Shown: one piece after another, positions 43,071 through 52,170 of the stretch
How the letters are laid out: each line of letters begins with the position of its first letter
How positions within the stretch are numbered: the first letter of the stretch is position 1
NCBI GenBank assembly: GCA_964633715.1
Contig: CAZWHQ010000016.1
Span: 20,905 to 84,904, forward strand
Direction of reading: 5' to 3'
DNA: 64,000 bases
Source: JAUWVG01 sp964633715
GTDB taxonomy: Bacteria > Acidobacteriota > Aminicenantia > Aminicenantales > Aminicenantaceae
Translations under genes and position numbers: made by a program
The notes under the pieces: model-generated
What the model saw: only the letters and a program-made list of their open reading frames with translations
What the model was told of the DNA's origin: nothing
The model's database searches: none

Positions 43071-43847
43071 ATGGGCAAACTGTTTGCGGGAATTGATGTC
43101 GGAGCCTCAACAACTAAAGCTGTTCTCATCGATTCAAAAGGCCAAGTCCTCGGATCTTCAGTGATTGACTCAGGGGCAAATTTCAAGAGGGCGGCAAAAG
43201 AGGCTTTTGACGAAGCTCGGGCCCAAGTCCATGAAATATCTATTCCAGATAATTTTATTGTCTCCACTGGATATGGGAGAAGAAACGTCGATTTTTCCCA
43301 AAACACTAAAACAGAAATCAGCTGTCATGCAAAGGGGAGCTTTTTCCATTATCCCCATCAACATACTCTGATCGACATCGGGGGACAGGATAGTAAAATT
43401 ATAAAGGTGGACGACCAAGGACGGAGGACAGCTTTTAAGATGAACAGAAAGTGCGCCGCGGGTACGGGGGCCTTTTTGGAAGAAATGTCTAACCGCCTTA
43501 AAGTCGACATCGCTTCATTTAATTCTCTTGCTGAAAAATCCACTAAGGATATCCAAATTGGCAGTTACTGCACTGTTTTTTCTGCCACAGAGATCCTGAC
43601 GAAGATACGCGAAGGTGTCGAAGTTGAAGACCTCGTGAAGGGAGTTTTTGACTCCATCATCAAAAGGGCACTAGAAATGGATGTTCTGGAAGGAGATATC
43701 GTTATGAGTGGGGGCGTGGTGGCGCACAATCCCTATTTGGTGAGTATGTTTGAGAAGAGAATCGGAAAAACAATTTTTGTCCCCCCTGGTCCACAACTGA
43801 CGGGCGCTTTTGGAGCCGCCCTGTATGCCTTAGAAAAAAAGGAGTAA
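43071..43847 (+). CDS. ATP-dependent activator of the BcrD/HgdC (ASKHA) family
   Basis: A 258-residue ATPase with the ASKHA fold: IDVGASTTKAVLID (8-21), IDIGGQDSKI and the C-terminal MSGGVVAHNP. The bridging [4Fe-4S] ligands are Cys128 (RKCAAGTG) and Cys167 (SYCTVF), 39 residues apart exactly as Cys127 and Cys166 of Acidaminococcus HgdC. As a homodimer it hydrolyses ATP to push electrons at very low potential into the partner reductase/dehydratase. Length fits HgdC or BcrD rather than the longer BcrA. It lies 80 bases after its presumed partner, with no strong ribosome site, and 5 bases before the acyl-CoA synthetase. Confidence 0.92.
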   Translation: MGKLFAGIDVGASTTKAVLIDSKGQVLGSSVIDSGANFKRAAKEAFDEARAQVHEISIPDNFIVSTGYGRRNVDFSQNTKTEISCHAKGSFFHYPHQHTLIDIGGQDSKIIKVDDQGRRTAFKMNRKCAAGTGAFLEEMSNRLKVDIASFNSLAEKSTKDIQIGSYCTVFSATEILTKIREGVEVEDLVKGVFDSIIKRALEMDVLEGDIVMSGGVVAHNPYLVSMFEKRIGKTIFVPPGPQLTGAFGAALYALEKKE

Positions 43848-43852
43848 AAGAA

Positions 43853-45928
43853 ATGCTTGATGCCTTATTTAAACCCAAATCCGTGGCGATTGTCGGGGCG
43901 TCCAATAATCCCCTCAGCATCGGCCATATCGTTATGCAAAATCTTATCGACCATGATTTTAAGGGGCCCATTTTTCCGGTCAATCCCAAATCGAAGGTCA
44001 TTAAAAGTTTTAGAGCTTATCCTTCCGTCTCAGCCATTCCCGACGAGGTTGATCTTGTCAATATCTCGATCAAAAACACGCTTGTTCCGGCTGTTCTCGA
44101 AGACTGCGGCCAAAAAGGTGTCAAATTTGCCATCGTTCATACCGCCGGATTCAAGGAAGTGGGCGAGGAGGGCCTGGCTCTCGAAAAACAGATTGTCGAG
44201 ATTGCCCATAAACATGGGATGCGCATCTACGGACCGAACTCTCAGGGCATTCAAAATTCAGATCCTGAAGTGTCTGTCTATGCTAATTTCACGTTTGTTC
44301 CCATGTCTCCAGGCAACATTTCTATTGTGGCCCAAAGCGGCGGTGTAGGGGAAACCCTCAAGCTTCACCTTTACAGGATCGGGATGGGCATGCGGATGTA
44401 TTCAAGCTTTGGCAATGAAGCCGATGTGAGTATGAACGAAATTATCGATTATTATGGACAGGATGAGGAGACCAAAGCCATCATGGTCCACATCGAAACG
44501 CTCAAGGATCCGGCTGGTTTTTTAGATGTGGCCAGCCGGGTCACTCAAAAGAAACCCATCCTGGCCCTCAAATCTGGGAAGACATCGGAAGGCGTTAAAG
44601 CGGTTGCCTCTCATACAGGATCGATGATCGAGCAGGACACTCTGGCCGAGGCCATCTTTGAAAAGGCCGGCGTCCTCCGTTTCCATACACAGGAAGAGAT
44701 GATCGAAGCGGCGGTGGCTTTTTCCTCTCAACCTGTCCCTCCTGGTGATCGCGTTTGCATCGTTACCAACACGGGAGGTCCGGCGATCATCGGAGTTGAC
44801 GAATGCATGGCCGCAGGATTAAAGCTGGCCGAACTCAGCCCGCAGACAAAGGACACTCTCAAACAGCTTGTCTTCAAGGAGGCCATTGTATCCAATCCTG
44901 TGGATGTCGTGGCTACGGCCGGTCCCGAGCAGTACGGAGGCACAGTGGAGGCGCTGTTTGATGATCCGAACATCGATTCCCTTCTGCTTGTGTTTGTCAC
45001 AGCCCCTTTTGTCGACTGTGAAGGGATCGCTCGAAAACTCGGCGAATTGGGAAAGACGTCTCCCAAACCGATTGTCTGCCAGGTTATCACCATAGAAAAA
45101 TGGCAGGAAGTCATCCGGCTGATCAGGGAGAGCGGTGTTCCTGTCTATGATTTTGCCGAAGCGGCAGCTAAATCGCTCTCAGCTATGACCAAATACGGCT
45201 CTTTCCTCAGGAAAGAGGCGCCTGTATTCGAAAAATGTGAATGTGACAGGGATAAAGCGGCCCGTATTCTTGGGAGTTTCAGCGGCAAGGACATGTTTCT
45301 TCCCCAGTCCGATGTCTTCGATCTTTTGGACAGCTATGGGATTCCCTTTGTCAAGACAGTCAAAATAAAAGAGAAATCTGAACTCAAAGCGGCGGCCGAA
45401 AAAATTGGCTTTCCTGTGGTGCTCAAAGTCGATGCGGAAGAAATCGTTCATAAAACAGAATCCGGTGGTGTTCAATTGGACATCAAAGATAACGCTGCCC
45501 TTCTGAACACATTTGAGGAAATGTCTGAAAAATTTAAAACCTATAAACCACATTTTATCCTTCAAAAATACGAAGAGACCGGAAAAGAAGTGATCATCGG
45601 AGCACAGGGGCAAACGGGCATCGAGCCTCTGATTTTGTTCGGTCTAGGAGGTGTGTTTGTTGAAACATTAAAGGATGTCCAGTTTAGACTGGCTCCCCTC
45701 ACAAAAAATCAAGCTATTGAAATGATGTCTTCGATCAAAGGATATCCCATACTGGAAGGAACACGAGGAGAAAAAGGTGTGAATTTTGATGCTTTAAGGG
45801 ACATCCTTATTCGCTTCTCTCAGCTGGTTATAGACTTTCCGGAGATCGATGAGTTTGACCTTAATCCGGTGTTGGCCTTCGAGAATAGAGCAGTCGTTGT
45901 CGATGCTCGACTAAAAATAAAGGGATGA
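43853..45928 (+). CDS. ADP-forming acyl-CoA synthetase, fused alpha-beta
   Basis: This 691-residue enzyme has the NDP-forming acyl-CoA synthetase architecture: a CoA-binding Rossmann domain (VAIVGASNNP at 11-20), a succinyl-CoA-synthetase-like domain with phospho-histidine His254 in ASHTGSM, a GGPAIIGVDECM segment and a C-terminal ATP-grasp domain (about 475-690, VVLKVDAEEIVHKTESGGV). It interconverts acyl-CoA + ADP + Pi with acid + ATP + CoA. In the benzoyl-CoA operon it could activate an aromatic acid or release acetate from acetyl-CoA with ATP gain. Ribosome site AAAGGAG overlaps the upstream stop, and its stop overlaps the next start by four bases. Confidence 0.9.
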   Translation: MLDALFKPKSVAIVGASNNPLSIGHIVMQNLIDHDFKGPIFPVNPKSKVIKSFRAYPSVSAIPDEVDLVNISIKNTLVPAVLEDCGQKGVKFAIVHTAGFKEVGEEGLALEKQIVEIAHKHGMRIYGPNSQGIQNSDPEVSVYANFTFVPMSPGNISIVAQSGGVGETLKLHLYRIGMGMRMYSSFGNEADVSMNEIIDYYGQDEETKAIMVHIETLKDPAGFLDVASRVTQKKPILALKSGKTSEGVKAVASHTGSMIEQDTLAEAIFEKAGVLRFHTQEEMIEAAVAFSSQPVPPGDRVCIVTNTGGPAIIGVDECMAAGLKLAELSPQTKDTLKQLVFKEAIVSNPVDVVATAGPEQYGGTVEALFDDPNIDSLLLVFVTAPFVDCEGIARKLGELGKTSPKPIVCQVITIEKWQEVIRLIRESGVPVYDFAEAAAKSLSAMTKYGSFLRKEAPVFEKCECDRDKAARILGSFSGKDMFLPQSDVFDLLDSYGIPFVKTVKIKEKSELKAAAEKIGFPVVLKVDAEEIVHKTESGGVQLDIKDNAALLNTFEEMSEKFKTYKPHFILQKYEETGKEVIIGAQGQTGIEPLILFGLGGVFVETLKDVQFRLAPLTKNQAIEMMSSIKGYPILEGTRGEKGVNFDALRDILIRFSQLVIDFPEIDEFDLNPVLAFENRAVVVDARLKIKG

Positions 45929-47352
45929 ACTGGATTCCGCTGACTATAATCTGCTGCTATATTGTTCTTCTCTATCTTATTACCTGGCTCACACGCCGTC
46001 TCAGCCGAGGAGGTATGGTCGCATATCTTCTGGCAGGACGAAACCTCCCCTTTTGGGTAGTGGCTCCACTCCTTGCAGGCCTGGCCATCGGAGGGGCATC
46101 AACTATTGGAATTGCTGAAAATGCCTACAGCAATGGCCTCTCTGCAGGCTGGTACAATGCTGCATTTGCGGCTGGAGCGGTTCTCTTCGGCCTTTTTGCC
46201 GCCAGCCGCTACAGGAAAATGGAAGTTTCGACTCTCCCCGAATTTTTCGAACGCCATTACAATGTGTCCGGCCGTATTGTCGGAGTGATCGGACAGCTTA
46301 TTCTTCAGATTGTCATCACATCCCTTCAGTATATTGCCGGTGGAGCCATCCTCTCATCTCTTCTTCCAGATGTCTTTTCTTTCCAGACAGGGATGCTTGT
46401 AACGGCCGTTGTCTTTGTGGGGATCACCCTCATTGGCGGCTTTTGGGCGGCCGGCTTGACGAATATCATCAACGTTGTCCTCATCTATGCAGGTGTTTTT
46501 TTTGGCGCTCTTTTGGCCGTAAAAAAAGTGGGTGGTTTTAAGGATCTTGTCGGCAAACTGGCACACGATTTTCCGGCTTTTGATTTAGGATCTATCGGTT
46601 GGCCGTTGATCCTGGCCTGGTTTATAGTCATGTGCACCATGACATTTTCCGTTCAATCCATTGCCCAGATCAGCTTTGCCGCCAAAGATTCTTCGTCCGC
46701 ACGGAAAGGATTTATTCTGGGAGGTTTGATTATTTTTCCTGTGGGATTTATCAGTGCTGTCATAGGGATTGCGGCTACAGTCCTTCATCCGGGAATCATT
46801 CCCACAGAAGCCCTGCCGAGAACAGTCCTCAGCTTGAGTCCTGTTATTGCCGGTTTGGTTCTTGCTGGACTTTGGGCGGCCGATGTTTCGACGGCCTCGG
46901 CCCTTCTCGTGGGCAGCGCCACATTGGTCGTCAGTGACATTATTAAAAGATTTATTGCCCCTGATTTGAGTGAAAAAAAAGAAAAGAATATCTCCAGGGT
47001 ATCTGTTCTGGTCTTGAGTGCATTCACCTATATCCTGGCTATTTCTGTATCAGGAATATTGAACACTCTCCTCATCGGCTTGACATTGACGACGGCCTAT
47101 ACTCTTGTGACACTGATGACCCTATTTTGGCCGAACATCTGCCGCCGGTCACACGCTACATGGACGCTGGTTATGGGAATGGCCGCATTAGCCACATGGC
47201 TTCTGTTTCCGCAGCTGGCTGACTTTTTCACAAGCATTCACCTTGTCCACCCGATATTTTTCTGTTGGATTGTCAGCCTGATCACTTTCTTTTTGGTTGC
47301 GGTTTTAGATAAGCGGAAGATAAAATCAATGGAAATAATAAATAATTTATAA
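45925..47352 (+). CDS. Sodium:solute symporter (SSS family)
   Basis: A 475-residue membrane protein with about 13 hydrophobic segments in the SSS/LeuT-like arrangement. Landmarks are FWVVAPLLAGLAIGGAST (first inverted-repeat helix, near 35-52), STLPEFFERHYN and GLWAADVSTASALLVGSATL (about 308-327, the Na+-site helix region with Ser/Thr). It uses a sodium gradient to import a small organic solute. Its position between an acyl-CoA synthetase and the ring-opening hydrolase suggests uptake of an aromatic or other carboxylic acid. It starts inside the previous stop (ATGA). Confidence 0.9.
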   Translation: MNWIPLTIICCYIVLLYLITWLTRRLSRGGMVAYLLAGRNLPFWVVAPLLAGLAIGGASTIGIAENAYSNGLSAGWYNAAFAAGAVLFGLFAASRYRKMEVSTLPEFFERHYNVSGRIVGVIGQLILQIVITSLQYIAGGAILSSLLPDVFSFQTGMLVTAVVFVGITLIGGFWAAGLTNIINVVLIYAGVFFGALLAVKKVGGFKDLVGKLAHDFPAFDLGSIGWPLILAWFIVMCTMTFSVQSIAQISFAAKDSSSARKGFILGGLIIFPVGFISAVIGIAATVLHPGIIPTEALPRTVLSLSPVIAGLVLAGLWAADVSTASALLVGSATLVVSDIIKRFIAPDLSEKKEKNISRVSVLVLSAFTYILAISVSGILNTLLIGLTLTTAYTLVTLMTLFWPNICRRSHATWTLVMGMAALATWLLFPQLADFFTSIHLVHPIFFCWIVSLITFFLVAVLDKRKIKSMEIINNL

Positions 47353-47363
47353 AGGAGAAACAC

Positions 47364-48497
47364 ATGAGCATCGACTGGTTAAATAGAGACAATAATCTCA
47401 AGGATCACTCCATTTGGGGTGATAAATACTGGGGGACGGAACCTCCCTGCATCATCTATGAAAAAAAACCCGTTCTGGATGCTTCAGGACAAGAGATTGA
47501 GGGCTTGTTCACAGCCTGGGTGATTTTAAATAATCCGGCCCAGTATAATTCCTACACGACAGATATGGTCAAAGGTGTGATAGCGGCCTTCCAGAATGCC
47601 TCTCTCGATAGGAGTGTGGTATCCGTGATTTTCACAGCCGTGGGGCACAAAGCTTTTTGTACCGGAGGTAACACAAAGGAATATGCCGAATACTACTCGG
47701 GGAAACCCAATGAGTACGGCGAATATATGGATCTGTTTAATGGAATGGTCGATGCCATTCTGATGTGCAAAAAACCGACGATCTGCCGGGTGAATGGGAT
47801 GCGCGTGGCCGGCGGTCAGGAAATTGGCATGGCTTGTGATATCGCGATTACGGCCGATACGGCCATTTTTGGACAAGCCGGCCCAAGGCATGGATCGGCT
47901 CCTGACGGAGGCTCTACTGATTTTTTGCCTTGGTTTCTGAGCATAGAAGATGCTATCTGGAATTGTGTATCCTGCGAGCTCTGGAGTGCTTACAAAATGA
48001 AACGTTTGGGTCTGGTGACCCAGGTTATCCCGGTTATCAAACAGGACGATAAATTCGTAAGGAATCCCTCCGTAATTATTGACAAATATGTCGCAGACGG
48101 AGATATCGTCTATGGTGAGTTTGTCAAGGGCGAGGAAGGGAAGAAGGCCCGGGCCTTTCTCAAAGAGGCTGTTTTTGATTTTGAGCTTCTTGATAAAGCG
48201 GTCAACAGTGTTGTCTGGAAATTCACCAATCTTTTTCCAGGCTGTTTAATCAAGTCTATCGACGGCGTGAGAGCTAAAAAGAAATTTTTCTGGGATATGG
48301 CCAAAAATTATAACCGGCACTGGCTGTCTGTGAACATGGCCACCGAGGCTTTTCTGGGATTTAACGCGTTCAATTCAAAAGGGATAACCGGAGAAGATGT
48401 CATCGACTTTGTCAAATACAGGCAGCAGATAGCAGAAGGCAAGGATTTCGATGAGGCCTTTATGGAAGCCGTACTACCAAAACCTAAAGAGAAATAA
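47364..48497 (+). CDS. oah: 6-oxocyclohex-1-ene-1-carbonyl-CoA hydrolase (BamA/Oah)
   Basis: A 377-residue crotonase-superfamily protein that matches the ring-opening hydrolase of anaerobic benzoyl-CoA degradation along its whole length. Diagnostic stretches, from memory of Thauera Oah and Geobacter BamA, are WGDKYWGTEPPCIIYEK, NPAQYNSYTTDMVKGVI, FTAVGHKAFCTGGNTKEY, RVNGMRVAGGQEIGMACD, GPRHGSAPDGGSTDFLPW and NLFPGCLIKSIDG. Both the length (377) and the spacing fit the family, which is longer than normal crotonases. The enzyme adds water and cleaves the C-C bond of the 6-oxo ring to give 3-hydroxypimelyl-CoA. It is the marker gene used to detect anaerobic aromatic degraders. AAAGGAG stands before the ATG. 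Confidence 0.95.
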   Translation: MSIDWLNRDNNLKDHSIWGDKYWGTEPPCIIYEKKPVLDASGQEIEGLFTAWVILNNPAQYNSYTTDMVKGVIAAFQNASLDRSVVSVIFTAVGHKAFCTGGNTKEYAEYYSGKPNEYGEYMDLFNGMVDAILMCKKPTICRVNGMRVAGGQEIGMACDIAITADTAIFGQAGPRHGSAPDGGSTDFLPWFLSIEDAIWNCVSCELWSAYKMKRLGLVTQVIPVIKQDDKFVRNPSVIIDKYVADGDIVYGEFVKGEEGKKARAFLKEAVFDFELLDKAVNSVVWKFTNLFPGCLIKSIDGVRAKKKFFWDMAKNYNRHWLSVNMATEAFLGFNAFNSKGITGEDVIDFVKYRQQIAEGKDFDEAFMEAVLPKPKEK

Positions 48498-48517
48498 AGT
48501 GAAAAGGAGAGAAGTTT

Positions 48518-49777
48518 ATGGATAAGACAAAAATATTCGACGTGCCGGAAAAAATTCCTGGAGGTGGTGTAGCCTTGATGCAGGAGAAAAAGAAAAAGAT
48601 CGTCTTTCTCTCCGGAGTCCGGACGCCGTTTGGAGAAGTTGGAGGAGAGTTGAAGGATGTACCTCCCATCGAACTCGGTGCCTATGCGGCCAGAGCTGCC
48701 ATCGAACAGGCAGGCCTCAAAGGAAGGGAGGAGGTCATTGATGAGGCAGTTTTCGGGAATGCCTACCACACAAGTATTGACTCTCACTACGGGGCCCGCC
48801 ATGTAGCTCTCCGGGCCGGATGCAGTTTTTATACACCTGGGTTGACAGTCAACCGCATTTGTTTTTCCGGTGGTGAAGCGGTCATTCAGGGGGCTAAACA
48901 GATCCTGCTTGGGGAGAGTGAAGTTATGCTGGTTGGAGGCTATGAGAGCTCCAGTCAGGCTCCGACCATGCAGTTCGGTGCGTCCTATGGATTTCCCTAC
49001 ATGGCCGGTCCAAAGGTCTATTTTCTCTTTAAAGATGGATTAAAGGACACCTTTACGGATGATGATATGATGGGGACGGCAGAAAATTTGGCCCGGCTTT
49101 ACGGAGTAACCAGACAGGAAGCCGATGAGTTTGCTTTGTCTTCTCAACAAAAGGCAAAAAAAGCAATAGAGGACGGACGTTTGGCCAAGGAGATCGGTCC
49201 TGTTGTGCTGAAAACGAGAAGGGGAGAGGTCACGATAACTGAAGATACACATCCCCGTCCGGAGACAACAATGGAAATCCTTTCGCGGCTTCATGCCGTA
49301 AAGGCCAATGGTGTCCAGACTGCGGGCAACTCCAGCGGAATTGTCGATGGAGCTGGGGCTTTGATAATGTCTTCAGAAAAAAAAGCCAAGGAATTGGGGA
49401 TCGAACCCATTGGAGAAATCATTTCATGGGGTACGGCCGCCGTCGATCCTCACTGTATGGGGATTGGACCCGTTCCTGCGGCCAAAATGGCGCTGGCCAG
49501 AGCCGGGATGAAATTTGAAAACCTGGATTTTATCGAAATCAACGAAGCCTTTGCCGCTCAGTATCTTGCCGTGGAGAAAGAATTGAACTTGGATCGATCC
49601 AAGGTGAATGTTAATGGAGGGGCGATTGCTCTCGGGCATCCGCTTGGAGCTACGGGAGCCCGTCTGATCATCGCGCTTCTGACCCTTGGCGGCACAGGGC
49701 TGGCTTCGGCCTGCATTGGAGGCGGACAAGGGGGGGCTGTGATTGTGCAAAGTTATGCGCCTAAACAAAAGGTCTAA
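48518..49777 (+). CDS. Thiolase, probably for 3-oxopimelyl-CoA
   Basis: A 419-residue thiolase with catalytic Cys115 (NRICFSGGEAV), His374 (IALGHPLGATGAR) and Cys399 (SACIGGGQGG). It has an N-terminal extension of about 25 residues before the usual family start (KKIVFLSGVRTPFG), and AAAAGGAGAG precedes the first ATG; ATG at codon 21 would give the normal length. Placed directly after the ring-opening hydrolase and before the 3-hydroxyacyl-CoA dehydrogenase/hydratase fusion, it most likely cleaves 3-oxopimelyl-CoA to glutaryl-CoA and acetyl-CoA. Confidence 0.92.
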   Translation: MDKTKIFDVPEKIPGGGVALMQEKKKKIVFLSGVRTPFGEVGGELKDVPPIELGAYAARAAIEQAGLKGREEVIDEAVFGNAYHTSIDSHYGARHVALRAGCSFYTPGLTVNRICFSGGEAVIQGAKQILLGESEVMLVGGYESSSQAPTMQFGASYGFPYMAGPKVYFLFKDGLKDTFTDDDMMGTAENLARLYGVTRQEADEFALSSQQKAKKAIEDGRLAKEIGPVVLKTRRGEVTITEDTHPRPETTMEILSRLHAVKANGVQTAGNSSGIVDGAGALIMSSEKKAKELGIEPIGEIISWGTAAVDPHCMGIGPVPAAKMALARAGMKFENLDFIEINEAFAAQYLAVEKELNLDRSKVNVNGGAIALGHPLGATGARLIIALLTLGGTGLASACIGGGQGGAVIVQSYAPKQKV

Positions 49778-49794
49778 GAGAGGAGAGATGGATA

Positions 49795-52131
49795 ATGATG
49801 AATAAAGAAATGAATAATACTCCCATCACTTGGGACGACATAGAAATTTTAATTGTCGGGGCCGGTACAATGGGAGCCAGTCTTGTCCAGGCTTATGCCC
49901 AGAGCGGATTTATTGTCGGAGTCATTGATGTAAACAACAAAATCCTTGAAATGGCGGCCCGGGCTATAGACAAAGAACTGGCGAATGCACAGAAGGCAGG
50001 GATTTTTTCGGCAGGACAAGTGAGTGATATTAAAAATCGCATCCTTTCAACGACAAGTTATGAAGAGGCCTGTCCCGGAAAAAACCTCAAACTGGTGATC
50101 GAATCAGCAACAGAGGATGTTGAAATCAAAAAGAAAATATTCAAGACTCTCGATGAACTCTGTTTACCTGAAGTCGTTTTGGCAACTAATTCCTCATCTT
50201 TGGATACAAACATTCTGGCGGCTGTGACTCACAGGCCGGATAAGGTTGTCTGGATGCACTATTTTTACCTCCCTCACAAAAATAGAGGTGGTGAATATGC
50301 TGGAACAGATACAGCTTCTTCAGAAAGTATTGCCCAAGCTGCGAAATATATGAAATTGGCCGGGAAAGTGGCTACTCCTATTCTCAGCAGCAGAAAAGGC
50401 GGTGCCGCAGATGTCATTTTTGTCTCTCTGCTTCTTGAAGCGGCCCGCATGGTCGATGAGGAATTTGATATCCCCAGTATTGAAGCAGCCGGACGGGAGG
50501 CCTACAACATGCCCGTGGGTTTCCTTGGATTGATGGATGCAACGGGGCTTCCCCTCGGAATAAAAACCATGTATATCTTCTCTGATTCCTCAAATACAAA
50601 TGATCCCCTGTATAATGTGTACAAAAATTTTTTCACTCCAGCAAACAGCTATATAGACATACTGAAACGATATGAAGAGGCAGAAGACAAATCTTCGATC
50701 AAGTGGATTTCCTCAGAGGAAGCTCAAAAACAGCCTGGAGATCCGCAAACAGTCGAGATGTTAAAAAATAGGTTTCTTGCTGTTGGATTTATGACGGCCG
50801 TAGAATGTGTGGATTCAGGAGTTATTGACATGGATGAGGTGGACAACCTCTGCCAGAATGCTTTTCTCTGGAGAGAAGGGCCTTTTGCACTCATGAACAA
50901 AATGGGAATGAGTGAAGTGATGCGAATTGTAACAGAAAGGATGGAGCTGTCCCATAAAAATGAAATCAATTTTCCCATCCCTCAACTTCTTGTTAAACAA
51001 GCCCAGGCCAATGTTTCTTGGTCTCTAAAAAAGAGAAAGATTATTGTCTCGTCCGAACATAATGGTCAAGCAAATCGTATTTTGATTTCAAATCCTCAAG
51101 CGGCCAATGCGCTGGACAGCCATGTGTTTAATGAATGTCGATCTGCATTTCAGAAGGCCAATGCCGATAAAAATGTTCAGGCGATTCTCTTTGATTCGGC
51201 ACCGATTAAGACATTTATTGCAGGTGCCAATGTCCCGGATTTTATCAGCAACATAAAGGCAAACCGTATTCAGAAAATCATCGAGGAAACCGCGTTGTGG
51301 CAAGATGTGCTGTTCCATGAAATGACAGGCGGAGGAAAACCCAAGGTTGCGATTGTGGATGGGACGACTTTTGGAGGAGGAGTGGAGGTGGCTTTGGCTT
51401 TTGCTCAGGATCCAAATTCCATAGTGATCGCCACGGAGCGGACATCGTTTACATTTCCTGAAACTCGACTTGGCATCTATCCTGGTTTACGAGGCACGTT
51501 AACTCTTCCCAAGGTCATCTATCAAAAAACAAAGGATCCGGAAATGGCTGTAGCTCTCAGCCGCTACTACATACTGGCTGGAGGAACCACAACAGCCTCG
51601 CCGCGAATTTTGAGACATCTGGGGATGGCCGATCTTATTGTTCCTGCCCGGCAAAGGGACGTTGTGGCCGATGTCCTTGTTCGTGCCATTTTGGATAACC
51701 GGGGGAAAGCTTTGACCAGAGAACAGATCGATGCCCTCGATATCGAAGAACTTCCCTTGGAATTGACTTTTGCCGAAAAAGAGGAACTCCGGACCATGAA
51801 AGACCTTTTTATAAAGAGCGATCTTATTCCTATGCTTTATGCTTACGGACGAGGGCTTGCGGAAATCTTTTTTTCTTTTGAGACCAAGGCCGAAGCTCAG
51901 AGGATTGCCAGGCGTGTGGCCAACAATTCCTTTTTTGCCGTTGTTGTCTCGGATCAGCTGATCAGCAAGGGATTCGACGACCTTTTAAAAGGTGTTTCCC
52001 AAGAAAATAGTGCGAAGTGGGAATTGGAGAATTACATGAGAATCACTTTTGAGCATCCGGATGCTTTGGAAGGTCTGACGGCACTCACCGAGAGAAGATT
52101 CCCTAATTTTAACAGGTTGTATCCTTTTTAA
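49795..52131 (+). CDS. 3-hydroxyacyl-CoA dehydrogenase / enoyl-CoA hydratase fusion
   Basis: A 778-residue two-domain beta-oxidation protein. Residues about 15-390 are 3-hydroxyacyl-CoA dehydrogenase: NAD motif VGAGTMGAS (21-29), catalytic dyad His155-Glu167, and the C-terminal dimerisation part with NRFLAVGFMTAVECVDSG. Residues about 415-700 are a crotonase domain with FGGGVEVALAF and TFPETRLGIYPGLRG carrying the two glutamates. The order is dehydrogenase first, opposite to FadB, and like FadN-type proteins. At this place in the operon it should oxidise 3-hydroxypimelyl-CoA and hydrate its enoyl form. Two ATGs stand in tandem (49795, 49798) after AGGAGAG. Confidence 0.9.
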   Translation: MMNKEMNNTPITWDDIEILIVGAGTMGASLVQAYAQSGFIVGVIDVNNKILEMAARAIDKELANAQKAGIFSAGQVSDIKNRILSTTSYEEACPGKNLKLVIESATEDVEIKKKIFKTLDELCLPEVVLATNSSSLDTNILAAVTHRPDKVVWMHYFYLPHKNRGGEYAGTDTASSESIAQAAKYMKLAGKVATPILSSRKGGAADVIFVSLLLEAARMVDEEFDIPSIEAAGREAYNMPVGFLGLMDATGLPLGIKTMYIFSDSSNTNDPLYNVYKNFFTPANSYIDILKRYEEAEDKSSIKWISSEEAQKQPGDPQTVEMLKNRFLAVGFMTAVECVDSGVIDMDEVDNLCQNAFLWREGPFALMNKMGMSEVMRIVTERMELSHKNEINFPIPQLLVKQAQANVSWSLKKRKIIVSSEHNGQANRILISNPQAANALDSHVFNECRSAFQKANADKNVQAILFDSAPIKTFIAGANVPDFISNIKANRIQKIIEETALWQDVLFHEMTGGGKPKVAIVDGTTFGGGVEVALAFAQDPNSIVIATERTSFTFPETRLGIYPGLRGTLTLPKVIYQKTKDPEMAVALSRYYILAGGTTTASPRILRHLGMADLIVPARQRDVVADVLVRAILDNRGKALTREQIDALDIEELPLELTFAEKEELRTMKDLFIKSDLIPMLYAYGRGLAEIFFSFETKAEAQRIARRVANNSFFAVVVSDQLISKGFDDLLKGVSQENSAKWELENYMRITFEHPDALEGLTALTERRFPNFNRLYPF

Positions 52132-52170
52132 TAAAAAAAATCTGAATAATTCTTAACATGGAGGACTTAT

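Noticed and set aside
41746..43847. Calling this pair a double-cubane cluster protein system outright
   Set aside because: Its collinearity with BcrB and the presence of BamA/Oah, Dch and Had-type genes favour benzoyl-CoA reduction; the alternative is kept only as a finding.
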